A DNA stretch of 64,000 nucleotides from JAHECE01 sp963780675. Lineage in GTDB: Bacteria; Actinomycetota; Actinomycetes; Actinomycetales; JAHECE01. The position numbers and the translations under genes were made by a program. The first letter of the stretch is position 1, and every line of letters starts with the position of its first letter. The notes below the pieces were generated by a model. That model did not search any database. It was given only the letters and a program-made list of their open reading frames with translations, and had not been told where the DNA came from. Location of the stretch: the NCBI GenBank assembly GCA_963780675.1, contig CAWACR010000009.1, forward strand, positions 124,001 to 188,000. The letters run 5' to 3'. Positions 27,677 to 37,744 of the stretch are shown here, piece by piece.

Positions 27677-29186
27677 TCAGCCGTTCATGTTGGCTTCGAG
27701 CATCTCCGGGTAGACCTTCCACAGCGCCGTGGGCTCGGCCTCGAGGCGGGTCTGGAGCGCGAGCAGGTCGGCCAGGTAGGCGCGGAAGGCGGCCCGGCCG
27801 CGCTCGTCGACGGCGAGGTAGGAGTAGTCGCGCATCATCGGGGTGCGGCGGATGTTCAGCCCGAAGTTGGCGTTGACCAGCCGCTGGTAGACGTCGACCG
27901 GCTCGCGCCGGCCGTCGGCGTAGACCCGGATCGGCTGGACCTGTGTCCACATCTGGTAGTTCCACAGCAGGGTGCCGCGCGCCTCGTGCTGGTAGGAGAC
28001 GAGGTGGATGAGCGATCCGATCAGCCGGGAGGCCGAGTCGATGCTCGCGACGTCACCGAGCGGCGCCACGCCGTCCGGGATCAGCCCGTCGAGCGCCGCG
28101 TACCAGCGCCTGGACGCTGCCGTCGGCGGCCAGGGCGGCGTCGTCGGCGTAGTAGGCGCGCAGGTAGCGCGCGGCGTGGGCGCACATCACCTCGTGGTGG
28201 GCCGTGGAGTTGGCCAGGACCGGGAGGTCGAGCCTGCGGCCGAGGATGCCGCGCTTCTCGGCGTCCCGTCCGCGGGTCGATCACCGTGGCGTCGAAGCTC
28301 GCGTGGGTGTCGTCGAACAGCCGGAGCAGGGCCTCGCGGGTGAAGCTGAAGATCGACTCGAAGTCGCCGCCCGCGCTGAGCTGGCCCATCGTGGTGACCC
28401 AGTTGCTGAACTGGGTGCGGAAGATGTGCGGCCACAGCAGCCGCTTCACCGGGTGGTCGGTGGGCAGGGCGGTGCGGGTCGCGATCGCGAACGCCGCCCC
28501 CGGGACCAGGTGCACCCAGTTGTAGTGCCGGACCAGGGAGGTGTGCGTGGTGGCGGCACACAGGGCGAGCCCGACCGAGCGGTCCCAGTCGGCGTCCCCG
28601 GGGTGAGACCGGCCGAGCTCGCTGTCGATCGCCGTCGCCCGCAGCCGCCCGCCCTCCTGGACGAAGTCGACGGCGACGCCCAGCCGGACGAGCCCGGGGT
28701 GGACGTCGTAGTCGGCGAGGGAGCGCAGGTCCCACTCGTACGTGTCGGGACCGGTGGCCCGGAGGTAGCCGTCGTACGGGCTCGCCACGGCGAGCTCGCC
28801 GAGGTCCGGGACCCGGTACTCCGGGGGGAACTCGGGGGCCGGGAAGAGCCGGCGATGGGCAGGTGTGTACGCGTCGGCCAGCGCCGCGGTCCGGTCGGCG
28901 GCGATCGGCGGGCAGGCCGGGGACGTTGGGACCGAAGGCCCGGAACAGTCGCACCATGAGCCGGTAGAAGCTCTCGGCTCGGGCGTCGGACTCGTCGGTC
29001 GGGATCCGGTCGCTCGACGAGGACGTTGCGGATCGCGATGCCCGGGAACCGCTCGACGAGCGGGACGGCGTGGACCGGCGCCTCGTCGGCGCCCGGGACC
29101 GGGATGTCGACCACCTTCGCCTGGGCGAACTTGACAACCGCGAGGCGGTTCCAGAACCAACGGCGCGCCGGCCAGAGTCTCACCAC
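27677..29186 (-). CDS. Lipoxygenase family protein, frameshifted
   Basis: Non-heme iron fatty-acid dioxygenase homologue, about 503 codons. The segment HYNWVHLVPGAAFAIATR followed by DHPVKRLLWPH matches the lipoxygenase core HxxxxH...ATxR...HPxxxLLxPH, giving two iron ligands. A third candidate His is in YQHEARG, but the +4 position that usually gives an Asn/His ligand is Gly, and the C-terminal residue is not Ile. Iron binding may therefore be altered. The N-terminal ~250 residues include EFPPEYRVPDLGELA and a beta-rich part. Indels near 29000, 28915, 28270 and 28105 split the frame. GTG at 29186 is the most likely start. It faces the alpha-dioxygenase-like gene. Confidence 0.8.
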
Positions 29187-29450
29187 CGAAGCGTAGGTCA
29201 ATAGTTCGGTCTTTGCCGGTTCTATGTGCCACGCGGCCTCCGGCGCGGGTTCGGTCGGCGGGGCCCACCAGCCCCTCGAGCCTTCTCGCCGGCCGGGGCC
29301 GCCGGTAGCCCTCCGGTGGCCGCGCCCCGGACGTCGGCTTCCATTCACAGGCGCCGAGCCCGGCAACGGAATCCGATCCGGCCGCGCTACCGCTCGCCCG
29401 GTCCGCGGCACGCGCGCCGATGGGCCTACGGCGATGTCGGAGGACTCCCC

Positions 29451-29456
29451 TACGAT
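29451..29456 (+). promoter_or_regulatory. -10 element for the TrpXYZ-like operon
   Basis: TACGAT lies 35 nt before the ATG at 29492, which has its own GAGGAAAGGA ribosome site. No T-box-like or riboswitch-like structure is evident in the preceding 260 bp. Confidence 0.4.
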
Positions 29457-29491
29457 GACCGGGCTTGCCATTGCGAGGAAAGGACTCACTG

Positions 29492-30490
29492 ATGAGGCGC
29501 TCCACCACAGCCATCGGCGGCGTCGCGCTGCTCACCGCGGCGTTGACCCTTTCCGGCTGCTCCGGCGACGAGGGCGGAGGCGGCGCCGCGAGCGCCGACG
29601 CCCTCGAGATCGGTGTCATGCAGATCGTGGAGCACCCCTCGCTCGACGCGGCCCGCGAGGGCTTCGAGCAGGCCTTCATCGACGCGGGCTACGTCGAGGG
29701 CGAGACGGTCGTGTTCGACGAGCAGAACGCCCAGGGTGACCAGGCGACGGCGACGTCGATCGCGGGGACCTTCGCCTCCGGCAACGTCGACATGGTGCTC
29801 GCGATCGCGACGCCGACGGCGCAGGCCGCGGCCCAGGCCATCACCGACATCCCGATCCTGATCACGGCGGTGACCGAGCCGAAGGAGGCCGGCCTCGTCG
29901 ACAGCTGGGAGGAGCCGGGCGGGAACGTCACAGGCACGAGCGACAAGAACCCGGTCGCCGAACAGCTGGGCCTGATCAAGGAGATCTCGCCCGACGCGAA
30001 GACTGTCGGCATCGTCTACAGCTCCGGCGAGGTCAACTCGCAGGTCCAGGTGGACCTGGCGCAGGAGGCCGCCGCGGACCTCGGCCTCGAGCTCAAGCTC
30101 GCCACGGTCAGCTCGGCCGCCGAGGTGCAGCAGGCCGCCGAGTCGCTCGACGTCGACGCCTTCTACGTACCGACCGACAACGCCGTCGTCTCCGCTCTCG
30201 AGTCCCTCATCCAGGTGGCCGAGGCCAAGCAGGTCCCGGTCATCGCAGCCGAGGGCGACAGCGTCCAGCGCGGTTGCGTGGCGACCTACGGCATCGACTA
30301 CACCAAGCTCGGCTACCAGACGGGTCAGATGGCGCTCCAGATCCTCGAGGACGGCGCCGACCCGGCCACCATGCCGATCCAGACGCAGGAGGAGCTGCAG
30401 CTCGTCGTGAACACGGCCGCCGCGGCTCGCATGGGCGTCGAACTTCCCCAGACCCTGATCGACCGCGCCGACACGGTCATCACCGAGTAG
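29492..30490 (+). CDS. ABC transporter substrate-binding lipoprotein, TrpX-like
   Basis: Binding protein of a small-molecule importer. Lipoprotein signal with lipobox LSGC (Cys22), then a family-typical fold: IGVMQIVEHPSLDAAREGFEQAF, NAQGDQATATSIAGTF, KTVGIVYSSGEVNSQVQ and GCVATYGIDYTKLGYQTG. In Gram-positives this family is linked to tryptophan/tyrosine uptake by regulatory context; no such regulatory element is visible here, so the ligand is open. 332 residues, intact, with a strong GAGGAAAGGA site. First of three co-directional genes. Confidence 0.85.
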   Translation: MRRSTTAIGGVALLTAALTLSGCSGDEGGGGAASADALEIGVMQIVEHPSLDAAREGFEQAFIDAGYVEGETVVFDEQNAQGDQATATSIAGTFASGNVDMVLAIATPTAQAAAQAITDIPILITAVTEPKEAGLVDSWEEPGGNVTGTSDKNPVAEQLGLIKEISPDAKTVGIVYSSGEVNSQVQVDLAQEAAADLGLELKLATVSSAAEVQQAAESLDVDAFYVPTDNAVVSALESLIQVAEAKQVPVIAAEGDSVQRGCVATYGIDYTKLGYQTGQMALQILEDGADPATMPIQTQEELQLVVNTAAAARMGVELPQTLIDRADTVITE

Positions 30491-30536
30491 CCACCAGCGG
30501 ACGGGAAGCGGGGATCGGGCGAGGGCGGTAGCCGAG

Positions 30537-31442
30537 ATGATCACAGCCGTCGAGCTGGGGCTGATCTACGCCGTCATGGCCCTCGGGGTCTACCTCACGT
30601 TCCGCATCCTCAACTTCCCGGACCTGACGGTCGACGGGAGTTTCACCGCGGGCGCCGGCATCGCGGCGGCCCTCATCATCGGCGGTGCGCCACCGCTGAT
30701 GGCGACGGCCGCCGCGTTCGCCGGTGGCCTCGTCGCCGGCGTCGTCACCGGGCTCTTGCACACCAAGGCCAAGATCAACGGTCTGCTCGCGGGAATCCTC
30801 ACGATGATCGCCCTGTACTCGGTGAACCTCCGGATCATGGGCAAGGCGAACCTGCCCCTCCTCCGGGAGGACACCCTCATCACCCCGCTGCGCGAAGGGG
30901 GCCACCTGGGGTCCTGGGTCTCGGTGCTGGCGTTCGCCGCCGTCGCCCTCGTCATCAAGGTCATCCTCGACTGGTTCCTCCACACCGACCTCGGGCTGGC
31001 CATGCAGGCCACCGGGGACAACGAGGAGATGATCCGCAGCTTCGGCGTCAGCACGGACCGGATGAAGGTGCTGGGACTGGCCCTCTCGAACGGACTGGTC
31101 GCGCTCTGCGGCGCGCTCGTCGCCCAATACCAGGGTTTCGCCGACATCGGCATGGGCATCGGCCTCATCCTTGCCGGCCTGGCCTCGGTCATCATCGGGC
31201 AGGCGATCTTCGGTGCGGGGACGATCTTCGTTGCCTCGCTCGCCGTCGTCCTCGGATCGGTGCTCTACCGGGTAGTGATCCAGCTCGCTCTCAACGCCGG
31301 CCTCAACCCGAACGACATGAAGCTCATCTCCGCCGTCCTCGTGGTGCTCGCGCTCGTGGTGCCCCAGTGGCGCTTCTTCCGCAGGTTGCCGAACCCGGCT
31401 CGGTTCCGCCGCGCCCTGGCCGCCAACGGGAACGGGGCCTGA
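30537..31442 (+). CDS. ABC transporter permease, BPD_transp_2 type (TrpY-like)
   Basis: Membrane subunit of the importer, 301 residues with about eight to nine helices. The N-terminus (VELGLIYAVMALGVYLTFRIL) and NFPDLTVDGSF are conserved in this permease group; TGDNEEMIRSFGVSTDRMKVLGLAL is the cytoplasmic coupling loop. ATG at 30537, 46 nt after the binding-protein gene, and the stop is followed after 1 nt by the ATPase start. Confidence 0.88.
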   Translation: MITAVELGLIYAVMALGVYLTFRILNFPDLTVDGSFTAGAGIAAALIIGGAPPLMATAAAFAGGLVAGVVTGLLHTKAKINGLLAGILTMIALYSVNLRIMGKANLPLLREDTLITPLREGGHLGSWVSVLAFAAVALVIKVILDWFLHTDLGLAMQATGDNEEMIRSFGVSTDRMKVLGLALSNGLVALCGALVAQYQGFADIGMGIGLILAGLASVIIGQAIFGAGTIFVASLAVVLGSVLYRVVIQLALNAGLNPNDMKLISAVLVVLALVVPQWRFFRRLPNPARFRRALAANGNGA

Positions 31443-31443
31443 C

Positions 31444-32232
31444 ATGCTCGAGCTGACCGACGTCCGCAAGACGTTCTTCCGCGGCACCGTCAACGAGCGG
31501 GTCGCGATCCAGGACCTCACCCTGACCCTGGGGCCGGGCGAGTTCGTCACCGTGATCGGCTCGAACGGGGCCGGGAAGTCCACGCTGCTCAACCTGGTCT
31601 CGGGGAAGATGCGCCCGGACTCCGGCACCGTCGTGATCGACGGCCGCGACGTCACCCGCCTCGGCGACCATCAGCGCGGCGCCTACGTGGGGCACGTCTT
31701 CCAGAACCCCATGGCGGGCACGTCCCCCGAGCTCACGATCGAGGAGAACCTCGCGATCGCCTACGGTCGCGGGAAGACCCGGGGCCTGCGGCGCGGTGTC
31801 ACCAAGCACAAGCGCGGCGTGTTCGAGGCGGAGCTCGCGTCCCTCGAGCTGGGTCTGGAGCGGCGGCTCAAGGCGAAGGTCGGCCTGCTGTCCGGTGGTC
31901 AGCGCCAGGCGCTGTCGCTGCTCATGGCCACGTTCAGCGAGCCGCGGATCCTCCTCCTGGACGAGCACACCGCCGCGCTCGACCCCCAGCGCGCGGCCCT
32001 CGTGTCACGGTTGACCGCCGAAGTGGTGGAGCGGCACCGCCTCACCACCCTCATGGTCACGCACAACATGGAGCAGGCCCTCCGACTGGGCACCCGGCTC
32101 GTGATGATGCACGAGGGCCAGGTCATCCTCGACATCGACGCCGAGCGCAAGGCGCGCACGACCGTCGCGGACCTGCTGCACGAGTTCGAGAAGATCAAGG
32201 GCGCGGCCCTGGACGACACCCTGCTGCAGTAG
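31444..32232 (+). CDS. ABC transporter ATP-binding protein (TrpZ-like)
   Basis: ATPase of the same importer, 262 residues. Walker A GSNGAGKSTLL, Q-loop VFQNPMAGTSPELT, signature LSGGQRQALSLLMAT, Walker B ILLLDEHTAALDP and switch VTHNMEQAL. The Walker B Glu and the following His (DEHTAALDP) fit the branched-chain/TrpZ-type ATPases. Starts 1 nt after the permease stop, so coupled. Confidence 0.9.
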   Translation: MLELTDVRKTFFRGTVNERVAIQDLTLTLGPGEFVTVIGSNGAGKSTLLNLVSGKMRPDSGTVVIDGRDVTRLGDHQRGAYVGHVFQNPMAGTSPELTIEENLAIAYGRGKTRGLRRGVTKHKRGVFEAELASLELGLERRLKAKVGLLSGGQRQALSLLMATFSEPRILLLDEHTAALDPQRAALVSRLTAEVVERHRLTTLMVTHNMEQALRLGTRLVMMHEGQVILDIDAERKARTTVADLLHEFEKIKGAALDDTLLQ

Positions 32233-32255
32233 GCGGGCCTGCAAGAATCGCTCCT

Positions 32256-34094
32256 GTGAGCCCCGCCCGCACCGACGCCCGGTTCGCCGCGGAATGGCCC
32301 CCGCCCACCTGGGAGCTGCGGTTCCGCGCGCCACGGGTCTTCCTGCCTGAGTGGGCGCGGCTCGCCCCGCAGCGGTGCTGCGTCGTCGCCACCTCGGGTG
32401 GCGTGCTCCAGGTCCACTCCTTCGACGCCACGAAGCGCCGCCTGATCCTGGCTACCGACCGGCCCGAGGGCACGGACAACGCGACCATCGACCCCCTCGG
32501 CCGCTGGATCTGGTGGTTCGACGACGACGGCGGGGACGAGTACGGCGTCTGGCGTCGCCAGCCCTTCGGCTCGCCGCCGCGACGTCGCCCCGAGACGCCG
32601 ATCCGCCTGTCGGCCGCCTACGACGCCGGCCTCCTCCTCGGCGCGGACGGGACCGCCGTCGTCGGCCGTAGCGACGAGGCGTACGGCACGCAGATCCACC
32701 AGGTGATGGTGGGGCCGGCGGGCGCCGGTTCGGACATGCCGGTCCTCCTCTACGCCAGCGAGCACGACGCCGAGGCCGCCGCGCTGAGCCAGGACGCCGA
32801 CCTCGTGGCGATCGAGCACAGCGAGCGCGGCGACAGCCGCCACCCCGCGCTGCGAGTCCTGTCCGCAGACACGGGTCGCGTGATCGGCGACCTGGACGAC
32901 GGCGCAGGTCAGGGTCTCTGGGCTCTCGCCTTCGCGCCGGTGGACGGCGACGCGCGGCTCCTCGTGGAGCACGAGCGCGCGGGGCGGCCGGAGCTCCTGG
33001 TCTGGAACGCCGCGCGCGGGGAGGTGACGCCCGTCGACCTGGGGCTCGCGGGCGACGTCGCCGATGCCGACTGGTACCCCGACGCGCGGAGCCTGCTCGT
33101 CGCCGTCGACCACGAGGCGCGCACGCTCCTGTACCGGCACGACCTCGCGACGGGGACGACGACGCCGGTGGGCCCGCGAGACGGCGCCGTGAGCGAGGCG
33201 ACGGCGCGCCCCGACGGCGACGTCTGGCTCGCCTGGTCGTCGGCCGCCGAGCCGCGGGCCGTGCGCTCGGCCCGCACCGGGCGGGAGGTCGTCCCGCTCA
33301 CCGGGGCGCGGGCGCCGTCGTCGGTCCCCGTGCGGGACGTGTGGGTGGACGGACCCGGCGGGCGGGTGCACGCCCTCCTCCGGGTTCCGGCGGAGGGCGA
33401 GGCGCCCTACCCCACGGTGGTGTCGGTGCACGGCGGGCCCACGTGGCACGACTCCGACTCCTTCTCCCCCGCGGCGGCCGCGTGGGTGGACCAGGGCTTC
33501 GCCGTCGTGGAGGTGAACTACCGGGGGTCGACGGGGTACGGGTCGGCGTGGCGCGACGCGCTGGAGGCGAAGGTCGGGTTCACGGAGCTCCAGGACGTCG
33601 CGGCGGTGCACGACGCGCTGGTGGCGGGGGGTCTGGTCGATCCCGAGCGCAGTGTGCTGGCGGGAGCGTCGTGGGGCGGGTACCTCACGCTGCTGGGACT
33701 GGGCATCCAGCCGGAACGGTGGACGCTGGGGATCGCCGCCGTGCCGGTGGCGGACTACGTCGCGGCATACGAGGACGAGATGGAGACGCTGCGCGCGTTC
33801 GACCGGTCGCTGTTCGGGGGCAGCCCGGCGCAGGTGCCGGAGGCGTACGCCGTGTCCAGCCCGATCACCTACGTCGACGCTGTCCGGGCGCCGGTGCTGG
33901 TGCTGGCGGGCGAGAACGACCCGCGGTGCCCCCTGCGCCAGATCGAGGGGTACGTGCAGGCCCTGCGCGAGCGCGGCGGGGCGTGCGAGGTCTACCGGTA
34001 CGACGCCGGGCACGGATCCCTTGTTGACGACGAGCGAGTCCACCAGATGCGAGCGGAACTGGCCTTCGTGGCCAAGCACCTGGCCCTGGGCTAG
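32256..34094 (+). CDS. S9 family serine peptidase (acylaminoacyl/dipeptidyl peptidase-like)
   Basis: Cytoplasmic oligopeptidase, 612 residues. The N-terminal ~350 residues form a beta-propeller of poorly conserved repeats. The C-terminal alpha/beta-hydrolase domain has the oxyanion strand VVSVHGGPTWHD, YRGSTGYG, the nucleophile elbow AGASWGGYL (Ser), the acid in AGENDPRCP (Asp) and the His in DAGHGSL. The catalytic set is complete. No signal peptide. GTG at 32256 lies 23 nt after the ABC ATPase; no clear Shine-Dalgarno. Its TAG overlaps the convergent asd stop codon. Confidence 0.9.
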   Translation: MSPARTDARFAAEWPPPTWELRFRAPRVFLPEWARLAPQRCCVVATSGGVLQVHSFDATKRRLILATDRPEGTDNATIDPLGRWIWWFDDDGGDEYGVWRRQPFGSPPRRRPETPIRLSAAYDAGLLLGADGTAVVGRSDEAYGTQIHQVMVGPAGAGSDMPVLLYASEHDAEAAALSQDADLVAIEHSERGDSRHPALRVLSADTGRVIGDLDDGAGQGLWALAFAPVDGDARLLVEHERAGRPELLVWNAARGEVTPVDLGLAGDVADADWYPDARSLLVAVDHEARTLLYRHDLATGTTTPVGPRDGAVSEATARPDGDVWLAWSSAAEPRAVRSARTGREVVPLTGARAPSSVPVRDVWVDGPGGRVHALLRVPAEGEAPYPTVVSVHGGPTWHDSDSFSPAAAAWVDQGFAVVEVNYRGSTGYGSAWRDALEAKVGFTELQDVAAVHDALVAGGLVDPERSVLAGASWGGYLTLLGLGIQPERWTLGIAAVPVADYVAAYEDEMETLRAFDRSLFGGSPAQVPEAYAVSSPITYVDAVRAPVLVLAGENDPRCPLRQIEGYVQALRERGGACEVYRYDAGHGSLVDDERVHQMRAELAFVAKHLALG

Positions 34095-35167
34095 ACGAGC
34101 AGCTCCGCGATCTGGATCGCGTTCAGGGCCGCGCCCTTGCGGAGGTTGTCGTTGCTGATGAACAGCGCCAGCCCGCGCCCACCCGGCACGCTCTGGTCCA
34201 CCCGGATCCGGCCCACGAGGCTCGGGTCCGCGCCGGCCGCCGCGAGCGGTGTCGGCACGTCCACCAGCTCCACGCCCGGGGCGCCGGACAGCAGCTCCAC
34301 GGCGCGCTCGGGCGTGATCGGCCGCTCGAACTCCGCGTTGATCGACAGGGAGTGCCCGGTGAACACCGGCACGCGCACGCAGGTCCCGGACACGAGCAGA
34401 TCGGGGAGCCCGAGGATCTTGCGGGACTCGTTGCGGAGCTTCTGCTCCTCGTCGGTCTCGCCCGAGCCGTCGTCCACCAGCGAGCCCGCGAGCGCCACCA
34501 CGTCGAACGCGATCGGCGCCACGTACTTCACGGGTGCCGGGAAGGTCACCGCCGAGCCGTCGTGCACCAGCGCCGTCGTGTCCTGCGTGACGGCGGCCCG
34601 CACCTGGGCGTCCAGCTCCTGCACACCCGCGAGCCCGCTCCCGGACACCGCCTGGAACGTGCTGACCACCAGCCGCACGAGGCCCGCCTCGTCGCTGCAG
34701 CGGCTTGAGCACCGGCATCGCGGCCATCGTGGTGCAGTTGGGGTTCGCGATGATCCCCTTGCGCGCCTCGCGCACCGCCCCGGGGTTCACCTCGCTCACC
34801 ACCAGCGGCACGTCGGGGTCCATCCGCCACGCCGAGGAGTTGTCGACGACGACGGCGCCCGCCGCCGCGAAGCGCGGCGCCTGCTCCTTCGACGTCGCCC
34901 CGCCCGCGGAGAAGATCGCGATGTCGATCCCCGACAGGTCCGCCGTCGCGACGTCCTCGACGACGACGTCCGTCCCCCTCCAGGGGAGCACCCTGCCGGC
35001 GGAACGCGCCGAGGCGAAGTACCGGATGGTGGCGACGGGGAAGTCCCGCTCCTCGAGGATGCGGCGCATGACGGCGCCCACCTGGCCGGTCGCCCCGACC
35101 ACGGCGACGTTGACGCGACGGCGCGCCCCGCCGTCGTCCGCCCCGCCTGCGACCTGCACGTTCTCGC

Positions 35168-35171
<4 letters not shown>
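34091..35171 (-). CDS. asd: Aspartate-semialdehyde dehydrogenase, one-base insertion
   Basis: Catalyses the NADPH-dependent reduction of aspartyl phosphate to the semialdehyde, the branch point for lysine/diaminopimelate, threonine and methionine. NVAVVGATGQVGAVMRRIL is the NADP site, FSAGGATSKE the phosphate loop, IIANPNCTTMAAM carries the catalytic Cys, and TCVRVPVFTGHSLSINAEF the Arg and His. The frame is broken near 34698: the sequence reads CTGCAGCGACGAGG where the family requires CTGCACGACGAGG (LHDEAG). In an essential gene this is almost certainly a sequence error. ATG at 35171 overlaps the lysC stop by 4 nt. Confidence 0.95.
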
Positions 35172-36442
<1,271 letters not shown>

Positions 36443-36564
36443 TGAGAACTCCGGATCGGCGGGGGGAGGACGACGGCGGGGCCACGGCGGCGATGCCCGC
36501 GCGCCCGCGCTCGGCAGAGTCTAGGCGACGGTGCGGACCGGCTGCCGGGACGGGGGTCCGCGCC

Positions 36565-37143
36565 CTACGGGTGGAGCGCGTCGAACTCCGCGTCGGCCGC
36601 GACCTCGTCGTCGACGTCGAGGCGCAGGTGCGCGAGCACGCTCAGGAGCACGCGCAGCGCGCTCGCCGCGGCGTCGCCCCAGATGGAGACGTAGGAGAAC
36701 TGCCACCACCACAGCGCCTCGACGACGTGCCCGGCGCGGTAGTGCACCAGCCCCTGGGAGAGCGCCTGCGCGGTCGCGGCGAGGTCGCCCGAGAGGGACC
36801 CGTGGCTCACCGAGGTGCTCACCAGGGGGTCTGTGACCTGGGTGTACTCGTCGATGCCCTCGAGGAGGTTCGCGAGGCCGGTCCGCAGCGGCTCGGCGTC
36901 GGGGTCCGGACCGTCGTCGGGCTCGAAGCGTTCGTCGGGCACCACGTCGACGATCGCGCCCAGCCGGGAGCCGGCCGCGAGGAGGTCGGAGACCGCGAGC
37001 AGCAGCAGCGGGATCGCGGCCTCGGGGTTGGCCCCGGCGGCCACCTCGGTCACCGTGGTCAGGTACTGCTGGGCCTCGGTGGCGGTGTCGGCTGCGAGGG
37101 CGCGCAGGTCCTCGCTCAGACCCGTCGGGTGTGTGTCAGGCAT
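36565..37143 (-). CDS. DUF5063 family protein
   Basis: 192-residue helical protein of unknown function. EALWWWQFSYVSIWGDAAASALR is the conserved aromatic core; AIPLLLLAVSDLLAAGSRLG precedes it. Acidic C-terminus. ATG at 37143 overlaps the recR stop by 8 nt, so it is translated with recR. The recR-DUF5063-lysC order is recurrent in Actinobacteria, suggesting a housekeeping role. Confidence 0.85.
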   Translation of the reverse strand: MPDTHPTGLSEDLRALAADTATEAQQYLTTVTEVAAGANPEAAIPLLLLAVSDLLAAGSRLGAIVDVVPDERFEPDDGPDPDAEPLRTGLANLLEGIDEYTQVTDPLVSTSVSHGSLSGDLAATAQALSQGLVHYRAGHVVEALWWWQFSYVSIWGDAAASALRVLLSVLAHLRLDVDDEVAADAEFDALHP

Positions 37144-37735
37144 CGATCGTTCGTCTCCCCTCGAACGCCCGGCCGAGGGTCACCTCGTCCGCATACTCCA
37201 GGTCCCCGCCCACCGGAAGCCCGGACGCGAGGCGCGAGACCCGCAGCCCGAGCGGCTTGAGCGTGCGCGCGAGGTACGTGGCAGTCGCCTCGCCCTCGAC
37301 GTTCGGGTCGGTCGCGATGATGACCTCGGTGATCGCGCCGTCGGCGAGCCGCGCCATGAGCTCCCGGATGCGCAGGTCGTCCGGGCCCACGCCCTCGATC
37401 GGGTTGATGGCCCCGCCGAGCACGTGATACCGCCCGCGGAACTCGCGCGTGCGCTCGATCGCCACGACGTCCCGCGGCTCCTCGACCACGCAGAGCGCGG
37501 ACATCGAGCGCCGCGGGTCCCGGCAGATGCGGCACAGCCGCTCCTCGGCGATGTTCCCGCACACCTCGCAGAACCTCACCCGCGCCTTGACCTCGGTGAG
37601 CGCCGCGGCGAGGCGGGCGACGTCGTCCGGGTCGGTCTGCAGGACGTGGAAGGCGATGCGTTGCGCGCTCTTCGGACCGATGCCGGGCAACCGCCCGAGC
37701 TCATCGATCAGGTCCTGGACCGCGCCCTCGTACAC
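37136..37735 (-). CDS. recR: Recombination protein RecR
   Basis: Acts with RecF/RecO in gap repair by loading RecA. 199 residues: LGRLPGIGPKSAQRIAFHVL is the helix-hairpin-helix, CEVCGNIAEERLCRICRDP the four-Cys zinc finger, and the Toprim domain follows (LCVVEEPRDVVAIE; EVIIATDPNVEGEATATYLA). ATG at 37735 is 9 nt after the dnaX stop and it overlaps DUF5063 downstream. Confidence 0.96.
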   Translation of the reverse strand: MYEGAVQDLIDELGRLPGIGPKSAQRIAFHVLQTDPDDVARLAAALTEVKARVRFCEVCGNIAEERLCRICRDPRRSMSALCVVEEPRDVVAIERTREFRGRYHVLGGAINPIEGVGPDDLRIRELMARLADGAITEVIIATDPNVEGEATATYLARTLKPLGLRVSRLASGLPVGGDLEYADEVTLGRAFEGRRTIDA

Positions 37736-37744
37736 GGTGCCAGC

